Positions 1 to 8,269 of a DNA stretch of 55,406 nt are shown piece by piece. The stretch's first letter is position 1; the number at the start of each line of letters is the position of its first letter. This stretch comes from Alphaproteobacteria bacterium. GTDB lineage: Bacteria; Myxococcota_A; UBA796; GCA-2862545. The notes beneath the pieces are model-generated. The model was not told the origin of the DNA. It saw nothing but the letters and a program-made list of their open reading frames with translations, and did not search any database. The position numbers and the translations under genes were made by a program. Where the stretch lies: contig JACKEQ010000034.1 of the NCBI GenBank assembly GCA_020632885.1, forward strand, positions 1-55,406, read 5' to 3'.

Positions 1-1818
1 ACGGACGCAGACACCGATCCCGGCGGGCCCGTGTTCCCCGATCCGCCCCTGGGGGTGGTCGTGGTCGAGCCGGACTGGACCCTGACGCGCCGGATCCCGA
101 TGCCGTCCGTGTGGTCGGTCGCGTGGGCCCCGGACGGCACGCTGTACGCCACCAGCCGCACCACGCCGGCAGCGGGGGGCGGGGTGTACGAGGTCCGGCA
201 CGGCACGCTACGCCTGCGGCACGCGAGTGGGGACCGCCCGGCCGGGCTCGCCGTGGACGCCTCGGGCACCGTGTACTGGTCGGAGGACTACGGCGGGACC
301 GTCCGGCGCCGCGACGCCACGGGCACCACGACCTGGCTGTCGGGATTCGCGACCGGCGACGACGATCCCACGGGTCTCGCCTTCCCCGCACCCGGGAGGG
401 ACGGCGGGCTCGCGGCGGACGCCGGGGTCGTCGTCGATCGTGGTGCGTCGGGCACCCCGGACGGCATGTTCCTCTTCGACACCACGAACGCCGCCAGCGA
501 GACCCTCGTGGCGGGCAACGCATCGGCCCTGGTGGACGCCGTGGACGTCTGTCTCACGACGACGGACGTCGTGGTCGCCGACAACACGCTCGGCGACCGG
601 CTCCTGGTCTGGGATCGCGCCGCCGACTTCACCCCGCTGTCCCTCGCTCCCACGCTCACGGGCGTCCAGGGGGTGGACCTCGATCCCCTCGACGGCACCC
701 TGCTCGCCGTCGACGTCGGGCTCGGCGAGCTGCACCGGATCGACCCCGCCACCGGGATCACCACCCCGGTCCTCACCGGCTACGCAGCGTCCGGGTTCGG
801 GAATGTCTCCGTGGACCCCAGCGGACTGCGCCTCGCGCTCTCCGCCACCGACGAGGTGCTGGTCTACGCCCGCTGCGCTCCCGCGGACAGCGTGGACTGC
901 GACGCCAACGGCATCGCCGACGTGTGCGACCTGGAGCTCGACCCCGCGCTGGACTGCGACGGCGACGGCGTGCCCGATGCGTGCGCGCTCGCGGCCGGAG
1001 CCGCCGAGGACTGCGACGACGACGGGCGGATCGACAGCTGTGCAGACTGCCCGCCCGTGGACGTCGTGTTCCTGGTGGACCACAGCACGTCCATGTTCGA
1101 CGAGGGCGCCGCCCTCTGCACCGAGATCGACGCCGTGCTCGCCCGCCTCGACACCGAGGGGCTCGCTGTGGAGTCCACGATCCTGGGCCTCACCACCGAC
1201 ACCCACGTCGACTTCCCCTGCCTGCAGGGCTCGGTCCCCGACCGGTTCGGCGTCACCTGGCCCGGCACCGACGCACCCGCGTCCATCGGCACCGACTTCC
1301 TCGCCTGTCCCGGAGGCGATCAGGGACCGAGCGAGAGCTGGGGCACGGCGACCGCCCTCGCGGCAGCGGGACACCCCTGGCGCCCGGGCGCGCTTCGGCT
1401 GGTCGTCCCGCTGGGCGACGAGGGTCCCTGGTGCGGCAACCCCGTCAACACACCCGACCTGGACGCCGTCACCTGGGCGGCCGGCGTCGCGACCGCGAAC
1501 GGCGTGGTGGTCAGCCCGCTCACGGGCACCGGCAGCATCGCGGCCGTGGTCACCGAAGCCCAGCGCCTCGCCCTGCTGACCGGAGGCAGCCACGCGGCCA
1601 TCGCGGCCGCCGACGTGGACCTGGCCCCCGCGATCCTGAGCGTCGTCGAGCAGGTCTGCGCGGACGTCTGGGACTGCGACGGCTCCGGGAGGTCCGACGC
1701 GTGCGAGCTCCTGGAAGGCCAGCCCGACTGCGACGGGAACGGCCGCCTGGATGCCTGCGACGTGGCCGCCGGTCTCGATCCGGGCACCTGCGACACCGGG
1801 GACACGGGCGTCGAGTGA
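1..1818 (+). CDS. vWA/beta-propeller surface protein, 5' end outside window
   Basis: Reading frame is open from base 1, and the first codons read Thr-Asp-Ala-Asp-Thr-Asp-Pro, the end of an Asp-x-Asp tract like those in three lipoproteins further on. The gene therefore starts upstream and is probably a lipoprotein; the GTG at 31 is unlikely to be the start. Visible residues 15-290 look like an NHL/SMP-30-type propeller. Residues about 296-350 and 558-600 hold Cys/Asp-rich DCDGDG repeats resembling calcium-binding thrombospondin type 3 motifs. A von Willebrand A domain lies between, with the MIDAS motif DHSTS at about residue 360. The end is DTGDTGVE. Likely an extracellular, calcium-dependent adhesion or binding protein; ligand unknown. 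Confidence 0.8.
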   Translation, partial: TDADTDPGGPVFPDPPLGVVVVEPDWTLTRRIPMPSVWSVAWAPDGTLYATSRTTPAAGGGVYEVRHGTLRLRHASGDRPAGLAVDASGTVYWSEDYGGTVRRRDATGTTTWLSGFATGDDDPTGLAFPAPGRDGGLAADAGVVVDRGASGTPDGMFLFDTTNAASETLVAGNASALVDAVDVCLTTTDVVVADNTLGDRLLVWDRAADFTPLSLAPTLTGVQGVDLDPLDGTLLAVDVGLGELHRIDPATGITTPVLTGYAASGFGNVSVDPSGLRLALSATDEVLVYARCAPADSVDCDANGIADVCDLELDPALDCDGDGVPDACALAAGAAEDCDDDGRIDSCADCPPVDVVFLVDHSTSMFDEGAALCTEIDAVLARLDTEGLAVESTILGLTTDTHVDFPCLQGSVPDRFGVTWPGTDAPASIGTDFLACPGGDQGPSESWGTATALAAAGHPWRPGALRLVVPLGDEGPWCGNPVNTPDLDAVTWAAGVATANGVVVSPLTGTGSIAAVVTEAQRLALLTGGSHAAIAAADVDLAPAILSVVEQVCADVWDCDGSGRSDACELLEGQPDCDGNGRLDACDVAAGLDPGTCDTGDTGVE

Positions 1819-1847
1819 TTGCGGGTCGTCCAGGCGCGAGCTACGAT
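1819..1847 (+). promoter_or_regulatory. sigma-70-like promoter of hflX
   Basis: TTGCGG (1819-1824) and TACGAT (1842-1847) are separated by exactly 17 nt, directly after the stop codon of the upstream gene. The predicted transcription start is near 1854, giving a leader of about 130 nt before hflX, which is long for this compact region. Confidence 0.55.
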
Positions 1848-1868
1848 CCTGGCGTCTGGAGGTGAGGG

Positions 1869-1898
1869 ATGTGGAGAATGCTCTTCCCGCCGTGGTGA
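1869..1898 (+). CDS. possible 9-residue leader peptide upstream of hflX
   Basis: ATG at 1869 is preceded by GGAGG (1858-1862) with a 6-nt spacer, as good a ribosome binding site as any in the window. It is followed by nine codons encoding MWRMLFPPW and then TGA. The peptide ends in Pro-Pro-Trp, and consecutive prolines slow ribosomes. The position between a good promoter and hflX suggests a regulatory upstream ORF. Chance occurrence cannot be excluded. Confidence 0.4.
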   Translation: MWRMLFPPW

Positions 1899-1923
1899 CG
1901 ACGACGTCCCCCGTGGTGTGAAG

Positions 1924-1979
1924 CGCTCCCCGTGAGGAGCGATGCCCTCCGTCTCCCCAGAACTCCTCGACATCAGGAG
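1924..1979 (+). promoter_or_regulatory. mutually exclusive hairpins over the hflX ribosome binding site
   Basis: Stem 1:2 pairs CGCTCC (1924-1929) with GGAGCG (1936-1941), loop 6 nt. GAGGAG (1934-1939) can instead pair with CTCCTC (1963-1968). CTCCT (1963-1967) can pair with AGGAG (1975-1979), which is the hflX Shine-Dalgarno. The arrangement has the topology of a translational attenuator. Stems are only 5-6 bp, and no folding calculation was run. Confidence 0.35.
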
Positions 1980-1984
1980 GACCC

Positions 1985-3307
1985 ATGTCAGTGGTCCCCA
2001 GCAACGGGTCCAGTCGGACCACGTCCACCCAGATCCCCTCCGAGCGCGTGCTCACGCTCGGCGTCTACGGCGCGTCCGTCCCTGCCGAGCGGCGACTGGC
2101 CGAGCTCGCGAGCCTCGTGCGCGCGGCCGGCGGCGACGTCGTGCACACGATGGTCCAGCGCCGTCCGGCGAACATCCCCGAAGACCGGCCCATCACCTCC
2201 GCGACCTACATCGGGAGCGGCAAGGTGCTGGAGGTGGCCCATGCGGTCGCCGAGCACGAGGTCCAGGCCGTCGTGTTCGACAACGAGCTCTCCCCTGCCC
2301 AGATCCGCGAGCTCGAGAGCCGCGTGGGCTGCCGGGTGCTCGACCGGAGCGAGGTGATCCTCGACATCTTCGCGTCCCGCGCCCGTACGAAGGAGGCCAG
2401 CCTCCAGGTCGAGCTCGCCCAGCTCCAGTACACCGCCCCACGGCTCCGCGGCATGTGGAGCCACCTCGCCCGCCAGGCGGGCGGCGGGGGCGGTGGGGGC
2501 ATGGCCACGCGCGGCCCGGGCGAGCAGCAGCTCGAGATCGACCGGCGGATCGTGCAGAAGCGCATCCTGCTCCTCAAGGAGCGGCTGGCGCAGATCGAGG
2601 CCCGCCGGGAGCGTCAGGTCGAGGCGCGGAGCGCGCGCTCGTGGGGTGTGGGGCTCGTCGGCTACACGAACGCCGGCAAGTCCACGCTGCTCAACGCGCT
2701 CACGCACGCCGAGGCCTACGCGGCCGACCAGCTGTTCGCGACCCTCGACACCGTCAGCCGGCGCTGGGAGGTCCAGCCGGGCCTCGCCATCCCGCTGTCC
2801 GACACCGTCGGGTTCGTGCGCGACCTCCCCCACCACCTCGTCACCGGCTTCCGGAGCACGCTGGCGGAGGCGCTGCACGCGGCCCTCCTCCTGCACGTGG
2901 TCGATGCGTCCCATCCGGACGCGGAGGCGCAGGTGAAGGTCGTGCAGGCCGTTCTCGCCGAGCTCGGTGTGCCCGAGCATCGGGTCCTGGGCGTGCTGAA
3001 CAAGTGCGACCAGGTGGCCGATCCGCTCGTGCTCGCCGCCCTCGGTCAGCTCCTCCCGGGTGCCGTGCGCGTCAGCGCGGTCACCGGCGAGGGGCTCGAG
3101 AAGCTGGCCCGCATCGTGGCCGACCGGCGCAGCGAGGACTGGGCGGAGCTCCAGGTGCACGTGCCCCACGACCAGGGTGCGCTGGTGGCCCGGGTGAACG
3201 CGCGCGGGGAGGTGGTCGAGGAGCGCTGGGAGGAGGACGGCTGGCACGCCACCGTCCGCGTGCCGCGCGGCATGGTGCCCCAGCTCCGCGAGGTCCTCAC
3301 GCTCTGA
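1985..3307 (+). CDS. hflX: GTPase HflX (ribosome-splitting factor)
   Basis: 440 residues, the usual HflX length. The N-terminal HflX domain is followed by a glycine-rich loop near residue 165 and a long helical linker. The G domain has Walker A GYTNAGKST at 226-234, the G3 motif DTVGF at about 273 and the G4 motif NKCD at about 339. HflX binds the 50S subunit and splits stalled 70S ribosomes, in the cytosol. The ATG at 1985 is preceded by AGGAGG with a short spacer; an in-frame alternative was not needed. The gene is alone in its unit, with its own promoter and a structured leader that may regulate translation. It converges on the next gene with a 9-nt gap. Confidence 0.95.
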   Translation: MSVVPSNGSSRTTSTQIPSERVLTLGVYGASVPAERRLAELASLVRAAGGDVVHTMVQRRPANIPEDRPITSATYIGSGKVLEVAHAVAEHEVQAVVFDNELSPAQIRELESRVGCRVLDRSEVILDIFASRARTKEASLQVELAQLQYTAPRLRGMWSHLARQAGGGGGGGMATRGPGEQQLEIDRRIVQKRILLLKERLAQIEARRERQVEARSARSWGVGLVGYTNAGKSTLLNALTHAEAYAADQLFATLDTVSRRWEVQPGLAIPLSDTVGFVRDLPHHLVTGFRSTLAEALHAALLLHVVDASHPDAEAQVKVVQAVLAELGVPEHRVLGVLNKCDQVADPLVLAALGQLLPGAVRVSAVTGEGLEKLARIVADRRSEDWAELQVHVPHDQGALVARVNARGEVVEERWEEDGWHATVRVPRGMVPQLREVLTL

Positions 3308-3316
3308 CGCGGGGGA

Positions 3317-4570
3317 TCAGGGGAGGCGGCTGCCGGCGAGCTTGCGCGCCTCCCCGAACCCCATGCACCTGCCGTCCCGGGTGATCGCCATCAGCGTGAG
3401 CTCCTCGCGACGCGTGAACGTGCGGGTCTCGCCCGGCTCGACGCGGATGGCATCGGTGCCCTCGCCCCAGGGGATCTCGAGCGCGTAGGTGCGCACGTCG
3501 ATCACGAAGATCGGCTCGTCCGCGGTGTTCGTGATGGGCACCTCGATGTCGTCGCCGAGGGTCCCGCCGTCCCACGCGTAGCGGAAGTAGCGCTCGCAGC
3601 CCGGCCCCCGGAGCACCGCCGCACGCTGGTCGAAGCTCCGGCCGGCCGGGGTGGTCGACCGCCACCAGGTGTGGTCGTCGAAGCCCCAGCCCGTACCCCA
3701 GAAGACCCCGTCGCGGTCGATGGACCCCGCGTACCCGCCGATGAACCCGACGTGGAAGAAGTCCATGTCCGTCGAGCCCTCGTCGGCGTCGTCGGGTTCG
3801 TAGAGCACGAGGTCGGGCCCGATGCGACCCCCGCGCTCCGGGCGACCCGAGCCCACGATGCGGCCGTCCGCGTCGACCCCGATGGCGTGCGGGATCTCCG
3901 GGAGTGCGCCCTGGTGCACCCCGCTGTCGGTGATGAAGTAGTCCGCGCAGTCCGTGATCTGGAACGGCGGCTGCGGACAGACGCCCACGTGCACGTAGCC
4001 CGTGGACTGGGCGATCCCCGCGCTGTACGCCGAACCTGCGTTCGCGGCGTACAGGCCGCCCGCCACGACATCCCAGGTCTGCCCGAGGTCCGAGGAGGCG
4101 AACACGAACCCCACGCGGTCCTGCTGGCCTGCGACCAACGGCTTGGTACCGGAGGCGTAGAGCACGTCGCGGGTCCAGTCCGCCGTGATCTCGTCGACCT
4201 CGATGTCCTCGGGCCCCGGGATGTCGATCCAGGTCGAGCCGTCCTCGGTGTACTGCACCGTGGCTCCCCCGCCGACGTACACGAACCCGTCCCGGAAGGG
4301 CGCCGCCGGCCGCTGCGTGAGCTCGTACACCGTGGCCGCCTGGGCCTCGTCGTAGAGGTGGATCCCCGACTCCCCGAAGTCCACGACCCACATGCCGTCG
4401 CCCGCCGAGAACAACAGCTCGCCGGTGGACGGGAGGTCACCAGCGACGATGTCGCGCCCCTGGACCGGCTCGAAGAGCAGGAAGTACGAGCCCGTCACGC
4501 CGGGGCCCTTCCCGCCCGGAGTGCACGCGACCAGCACGGACAGCCCGACGGCCAGGGAGACGATGCGCAA
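3317..4570 (-). CDS. lipoprotein of unknown function with repeated beta-strand blades
   Basis: About 417 residues. I chose TTG at 4570 because GGAGG (4580-4576) sits 5 nt upstream; it gives MRIVSLAVGLSVLVAC, a standard lipoprotein signal with lipobox LVAC. An in-frame ATG at 4582 lacks a ribosome binding site. The body has recurring blade-like stretches (GDGMWVVDFGESG, DGFVYVGGG, SSDLGQTWDVV) of the type seen in sialidase/BNR propellers, suggesting a propeller, followed by a C-terminal beta-sandwich-like segment. I do not recognise a specific family. It is probably tethered to the envelope. Monocistronic, divergent from the next gene. Confidence 0.8.
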   Translation of the reverse strand: MRIVSLAVGLSVLVACTPGGKGPGVTGSYFLLFEPVQGRDIVAGDLPSTGELLFSAGDGMWVVDFGESGIHLYDEAQAATVYELTQRPAAPFRDGFVYVGGGATVQYTEDGSTWIDIPGPEDIEVDEITADWTRDVLYASGTKPLVAGQQDRVGFVFASSDLGQTWDVVAGGLYAANAGSAYSAGIAQSTGYVHVGVCPQPPFQITDCADYFITDSGVHQGALPEIPHAIGVDADGRIVGSGRPERGGRIGPDLVLYEPDDADEGSTDMDFFHVGFIGGYAGSIDRDGVFWGTGWGFDDHTWWRSTTPAGRSFDQRAAVLRGPGCERYFRYAWDGGTLGDDIEVPITNTADEPIFVIDVRTYALEIPWGEGTDAIRVEPGETRTFTRREELTLMAITRDGRCMGFGEARKLAGSRLP

Positions 4571-4696
4571 GGAGACCTCCATGACCCGAGGGTGACACAC
4601 CCGTGCGGAGATCGGCTCGCACCATGGCTTTCAAGCGGATGTCCCGTGGGGTCCGGCACGTCGGGAGGCCGCTCGCCACGGGTCCACAGGTCGCGC

Positions 4697-4702
4697 TATG
4701 CT
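4697..4702 (+). promoter_or_regulatory. -10-like TATGCT before a leaderless start
   Basis: TATGCT ends 7 nt before the ATG at 4710, so transcription would begin at or next to the start codon. There is no Shine-Dalgarno. No clear -35 is seen 17 nt upstream. Confidence 0.35.
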
Positions 4703-4709
4703 CTCCTCC

Positions 4710-6452
4710 ATGGACGACGTCCTCCGCCAACACCTCGACAGCGTCGTCCGCCGCGTGCGCGCGCGGCTCGCGACCCGCCGGCTCGTGCAGGGCGCCGTGT
4801 ACGGCGTGGTGGCGGGGCTCGGGCTCGCCATCCCCACCGTGCTCGTGCTCACCCGGGTCGTGCCCCCGAGCCGGCTCGTGCTCGTCGGCTCCCTCGCGAG
4901 CGCAGGTCTGGTGGCCACCGCCGTGCTGATCGGTGCGTCGGTCTCCCTGCTGCGCCGCAGCCTCCAGCGCACCGAGGTCGCCCAGCTCCTCGACAAGGCG
5001 CTCGGCACGGAGGAGGCCTGGCTCACCGCGCAGTGGCTGCTGGACGACACCGCGGCTCCCCGGCGCGAGGAGCTCCTCCAGGGCCTGCAGGCACGGCTGG
5101 AGAGCCCCGCCATCGCGGGCATGCTCCGCCTCCGCGTGCCCCGCGCCGGGCGGGCCGTCCCCGTCCTCCTGGCGCTGCTCGTCGGGGTGTTCTTCCTCCC
5201 GCCGGGCCTGCTGGCCGCGCGCCACACGGCCTCCACGCCGGAGGGCCAGGAGGGCGAGCGCCTCGCCGAGCGTCTGGGCGAGGTCGAGCAGGAGGCGAAG
5301 GGCGCGCCCCTGCCGGATGCCATCGAATCCGGGCTCGACAGCCTCTCGGACGAGCTGGCCGGCGAGGAGATCACGGCGGACGAGGCCGTGAAGCGCATCG
5401 AGGACCTCCAGGAGCAGCTCGACCGGTTCACCGAGGAGATGAAGCCCACCACCGACCTCCTCGACGAGCTGGAGCGCGCAGCGGACGAGCTGGCCGCGAG
5501 CCAGCCCGACCTCTCCGAGGCCCTCCGGAACGCCGACATGGACGCCGCGGCCGACGCCCTCGAGGACCTCGCGAAGCAGGGCGGCATGACCGCGGACGAG
5601 AAGAAGCAGCTCGGCGAGCGGATGAGCGACGCCGGGGAGCAGCTGGCGGGCAGCCAGGATCCAGCGATGCGCGAGGCCGGCGAGGCCCTGAAGCAGGCTG
5701 GGCAGCAGCTGGGGCAGGAGGGCGCACAGCAGGCGTCCCAGCAGGGTGGACAGCAGGGCGGCCAGCAGCCCATGAGCGCGGAGACCCAGCAGCGCATGGA
5801 GCAGCTCCGCGACCAGATCGAGAAGAACCGCGAGCTCGGCGAGCGGCTCCAGCAGGACCAGAAGGCCCTGGAGCGCGCCCAGCGCACCAACGGCGCGCTC
5901 GAGGCCTCGCGGCAGCGGCTCGGCGGGGAGTCCGACCCCCGCGAGCGCGGCGAGTCGTCCCAGGGCGAAGGCCAGGAGGGCACCGACGGGCAGGGCGAGG
6001 GCCAGGACGACGGCCAGGGACGCCAGGGAGCCCAGGGTGGCCAGAAGGGCAACGACGGCGCGCAGGGCCAGGCAGCGGGGCGTGGCGCAGCACACACCTG
6101 GGAGGACGAGGGCGAGCACGATCGTGGCCAGGGTCAGCACACCGACGCCGACCGCAACAACGACCGCACCGCCTCTGCCGACCAGTACGTGGACGACTTC
6201 GAGCGCCTCTACGCACCCAGCCGCCTCGAGGACGTCGACGCGCTCCTGGCGGGCGCGAAGGGACAGCTCGACGAGAACGGCCAGATCGAGATCGTGCCCA
6301 CGCGGCGCACGGGGAGCGACGAGACGGCCGAGCGCGTGTTGGTCGACGTGCCGGACGGCTACGCGAAGGCCGCCCGCGAGGCGATCAACGACGAGACGGT
6401 CCCGCCCGGATACCGGGACGCCGTCAAGCAGTACTTCGACCAGGTGGAGTGA
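4710..6452 (+). CDS. DUF4175-like membrane protein with glutamine-rich coiled-coil domain
   Basis: 580 residues from ATG 4710; an ATG at 4698 would add four residues but overlaps the -10-like hexamer. Two hydrophobic segments lie near residues 27-48 and 54-78, and a third near 148-166. A long, charged, largely helical domain follows, very rich in Gln, Gly and Glu from about 320 to 490 (runs such as QQGGQQGGQQ). A conserved-looking acidic C-terminal end follows. The layout matches DUF4175-type proteins found beside MoxR ATPases. The next gene, moxR, begins 5 nt downstream, so the two are surely cotranscribed. Likely a membrane scaffold or substrate of MoxR. The low-complexity region is compositional, not a frameshift. 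Confidence 0.8.
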   Translation: MDDVLRQHLDSVVRRVRARLATRRLVQGAVYGVVAGLGLAIPTVLVLTRVVPPSRLVLVGSLASAGLVATAVLIGASVSLLRRSLQRTEVAQLLDKALGTEEAWLTAQWLLDDTAAPRREELLQGLQARLESPAIAGMLRLRVPRAGRAVPVLLALLVGVFFLPPGLLAARHTASTPEGQEGERLAERLGEVEQEAKGAPLPDAIESGLDSLSDELAGEEITADEAVKRIEDLQEQLDRFTEEMKPTTDLLDELERAADELAASQPDLSEALRNADMDAAADALEDLAKQGGMTADEKKQLGERMSDAGEQLAGSQDPAMREAGEALKQAGQQLGQEGAQQASQQGGQQGGQQPMSAETQQRMEQLRDQIEKNRELGERLQQDQKALERAQRTNGALEASRQRLGGESDPRERGESSQGEGQEGTDGQGEGQDDGQGRQGAQGGQKGNDGAQGQAAGRGAAHTWEDEGEHDRGQGQHTDADRNNDRTASADQYVDDFERLYAPSRLEDVDALLAGAKGQLDENGQIEIVPTRRTGSDETAERVLVDVPDGYAKAAREAINDETVPPGYRDAVKQYFDQVE

Positions 6453-6457
6453 GAGCG

Positions 6458-7462
6458 GTGAGCACGGAGCTGGCGTTCTTCGGGGAGCGCATCGAGCGCC
6501 TGCGGGCGGAGGTCGGCAAGGTCCTGGTCGGCCAGAGGTCCGTCGTGGACGGTGTGCTGGCCTGCCTGGTCGCGGACGGGCACGTGCTGCTCGAGGGTGT
6601 GCCGGGTCTCGGGAAGACCCTGCTCGTCAGCACCCTCTCCCGGTGCCTCGGGCTCACCTACCGCCGCATCCAGTTCACCCCGGACCTCATGCCGGCCGAC
6701 ATCGTGGGCACCCACATCCTCGGCGAGGACGAGTCGGGGCGCCGCACGCTCACCTTCCAGCGCGGGCCCGTGTTCACCCAGATCCTGCTCGCGGACGAGG
6801 TGAACCGCGCCACCCCGAAGACCCAGTCGGCGCTCCTCGAGGCCATGGCCGAGCGTCAGGTCACGATCGGCGGCAAGACCCACCCGCTGCCCCTCCCGTT
6901 CTTCGTCATGGCCACCCAGAACCCGCTGGAGATGGAGGGCACCTACCCCCTGCCGGAGGCCCAGCTCGACCGGTTCTTCTACAAGGTGATGGTCCCGTTC
7001 CCCACGCTGGACGAGCTCTGCGAGGTGATGGACCGCACCACGGGCAACACCAGGGTCGACGTCCAGCCCGTGATCACGCCCGACGAGCTCACCGAGATGC
7101 GGCGCATCGTGCGCACGGTGGCGATCGCACCGGAGATCCAGCGCTACGCCATGCGCGTGCTCCTCGGCACCCACCCGGATCTCCCGCACAGCACGAGCAC
7201 CGCGAAGCAGTACCTGCGCTACGGAGCCTCGCCCCGCGGCGCCCAGACCCTCATCCTGGGGGCCCGGGTGAACGCCCTGTTCGAGGGCCGCGAGCACGTC
7301 AGCTTCGGTGACGTCCGCAAGGCCGCCCTTCCCGGGCTCCGGCACCGGATCGGCCGATCCTTCGAGGCCGAGGCCGAGGGGCTCGACACGGACGTGCTCG
7401 TGAAGCGGGTGCTCGACGAGGTCCCCGAGGTCGGCAAGGCCGTCGCGGCCGAGCTGCGATGA
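6458..7462 (+). CDS. MoxR-family AAA+ ATPase
   Basis: 334 residues, typical for MoxR. Walker A GVPGLGKT is at 47-54. Walker B ILLADEVNRA lies near 105, and sensor 1 MATQNP follows. AAA_3 core, then a C-terminal AAA lid. I chose GTG 6458, with GGAG 8 nt upstream; the GTG at 6449 overlaps the preceding stop and would add three residues. MoxR ATPases work as chaperones with vWA-domain partners, often DUF58 and BatA/B proteins. Here those partners lie at 12538-18064, separated by four unrelated genes. Overlaps the following hydrolase gene by 4 nt. Confidence 0.93.
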   Translation: MSTELAFFGERIERLRAEVGKVLVGQRSVVDGVLACLVADGHVLLEGVPGLGKTLLVSTLSRCLGLTYRRIQFTPDLMPADIVGTHILGEDESGRRTLTFQRGPVFTQILLADEVNRATPKTQSALLEAMAERQVTIGGKTHPLPLPFFVMATQNPLEMEGTYPLPEAQLDRFFYKVMVPFPTLDELCEVMDRTTGNTRVDVQPVITPDELTEMRRIVRTVAIAPEIQRYAMRVLLGTHPDLPHSTSTAKQYLRYGASPRGAQTLILGARVNALFEGREHVSFGDVRKAALPGLRHRIGRSFEAEAEGLDTDVLVKRVLDEVPEVGKAVAAELR

Positions 7463-8265
7463 GCGGCCGCCTGGTCCCCGTGCGCGACACCCGGCTCTGG
7501 GTGGAGTCCGAGGGTGCCGGCGACACGATCGTCTTCAGTCACGGGCTCCTCTGGTCGACAGAGATGTACCGGCCCCAGATCCGCGCCCTGGCGTCGCGCT
7601 TCCGGTGCGTCGCGTGGGACCACCGCGGACAGGGCCGCTCCGACGTGCCGGATGGAGACGAGGTGGCCATCGAGACCGTGACGGACGACGCGATCGCCCT
7701 CCTCGAGCACCTGGACGCCGGGCCCGTGCACTTCGTCGGGCTGTCGATGGGTGGGTTCGTCGGCATGCGCATCGCGTCCCGCCGCCCGGACCTCGTGAAG
7801 AGCCTGGCGCTCCTGGAGACCGCCGCGGACCCCGAGCCTGCCGCGAACATCCCGAAGTACGGCCGCCTCAACGTGGCCGTCCGCTGGCTCGGCGTGCAGG
7901 GCTTCCTGGCCGATCGGGTCATGCCCATCATGTTCGCCAGGTCCTTCCTCGACGACCCCGACCGTCAGGGCGAGGTGCGCGAGCAACGCCGCCTGCTGCG
8001 CGCCAACGACAACAGCATCTACAAGGCCGTGAACGGTGTCATCCGTCGGGCTGCGTGCACCGACGAGCTCGGGGCGATCCGCTGTCCCACCCTGGTCCTC
8101 CGGGGTACCGAGGACAGGGCGATCGCCCGCGAGCGGTCGCTCGCCCTCGTGGACGCCATCGATGGCGCCACCTGGGTCGAGGTGGAGGGCGCGGGTCACA
8201 CGTCCACGGTCGAGCAGCCAGAGGCCGTCACGACGGCCATCCTCGAACACCTCGAGCGGGTCTGA
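7459..8265 (+). CDS. alpha/beta hydrolase
   Basis: 268 residues with the full alpha/beta-hydrolase fold. The oxyanion motif SHG is near residue 27, the nucleophile elbow GLSMGG has Ser96, and the C-terminal His lies in the EGAGHTS segment near 247. No signal peptide, so cytosolic. The ATGA overlap with moxR implies translational coupling. The substrate cannot be read from sequence; the family includes lactonases, esterases and haloperoxidase-like enzymes. The histidine-kinase-like gene follows after 4 nt. Confidence 0.9.
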   Translation: MSGRLVPVRDTRLWVESEGAGDTIVFSHGLLWSTEMYRPQIRALASRFRCVAWDHRGQGRSDVPDGDEVAIETVTDDAIALLEHLDAGPVHFVGLSMGGFVGMRIASRRPDLVKSLALLETAADPEPAANIPKYGRLNVAVRWLGVQGFLADRVMPIMFARSFLDDPDRQGEVREQRRLLRANDNSIYKAVNGVIRRAACTDELGAIRCPTLVLRGTEDRAIARERSLALVDAIDGATWVEVEGAGHTSTVEQPEAVTTAILEHLERV

Positions 8266-8269
8266 GCCG

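Noticed and set aside
1924..1941. 6-bp hairpin as an intrinsic terminator
   Set aside because: No run of T follows and the stem is short; it fits better as part of the hflX leader structure.
3671..6457. Very long open frame running into moxR on the plus strand
   Set aside because: Antisense to the lipoprotein and out of frame with the DUF4175-like gene. High GC leaves few stop codons. Only the moxR part has motifs.
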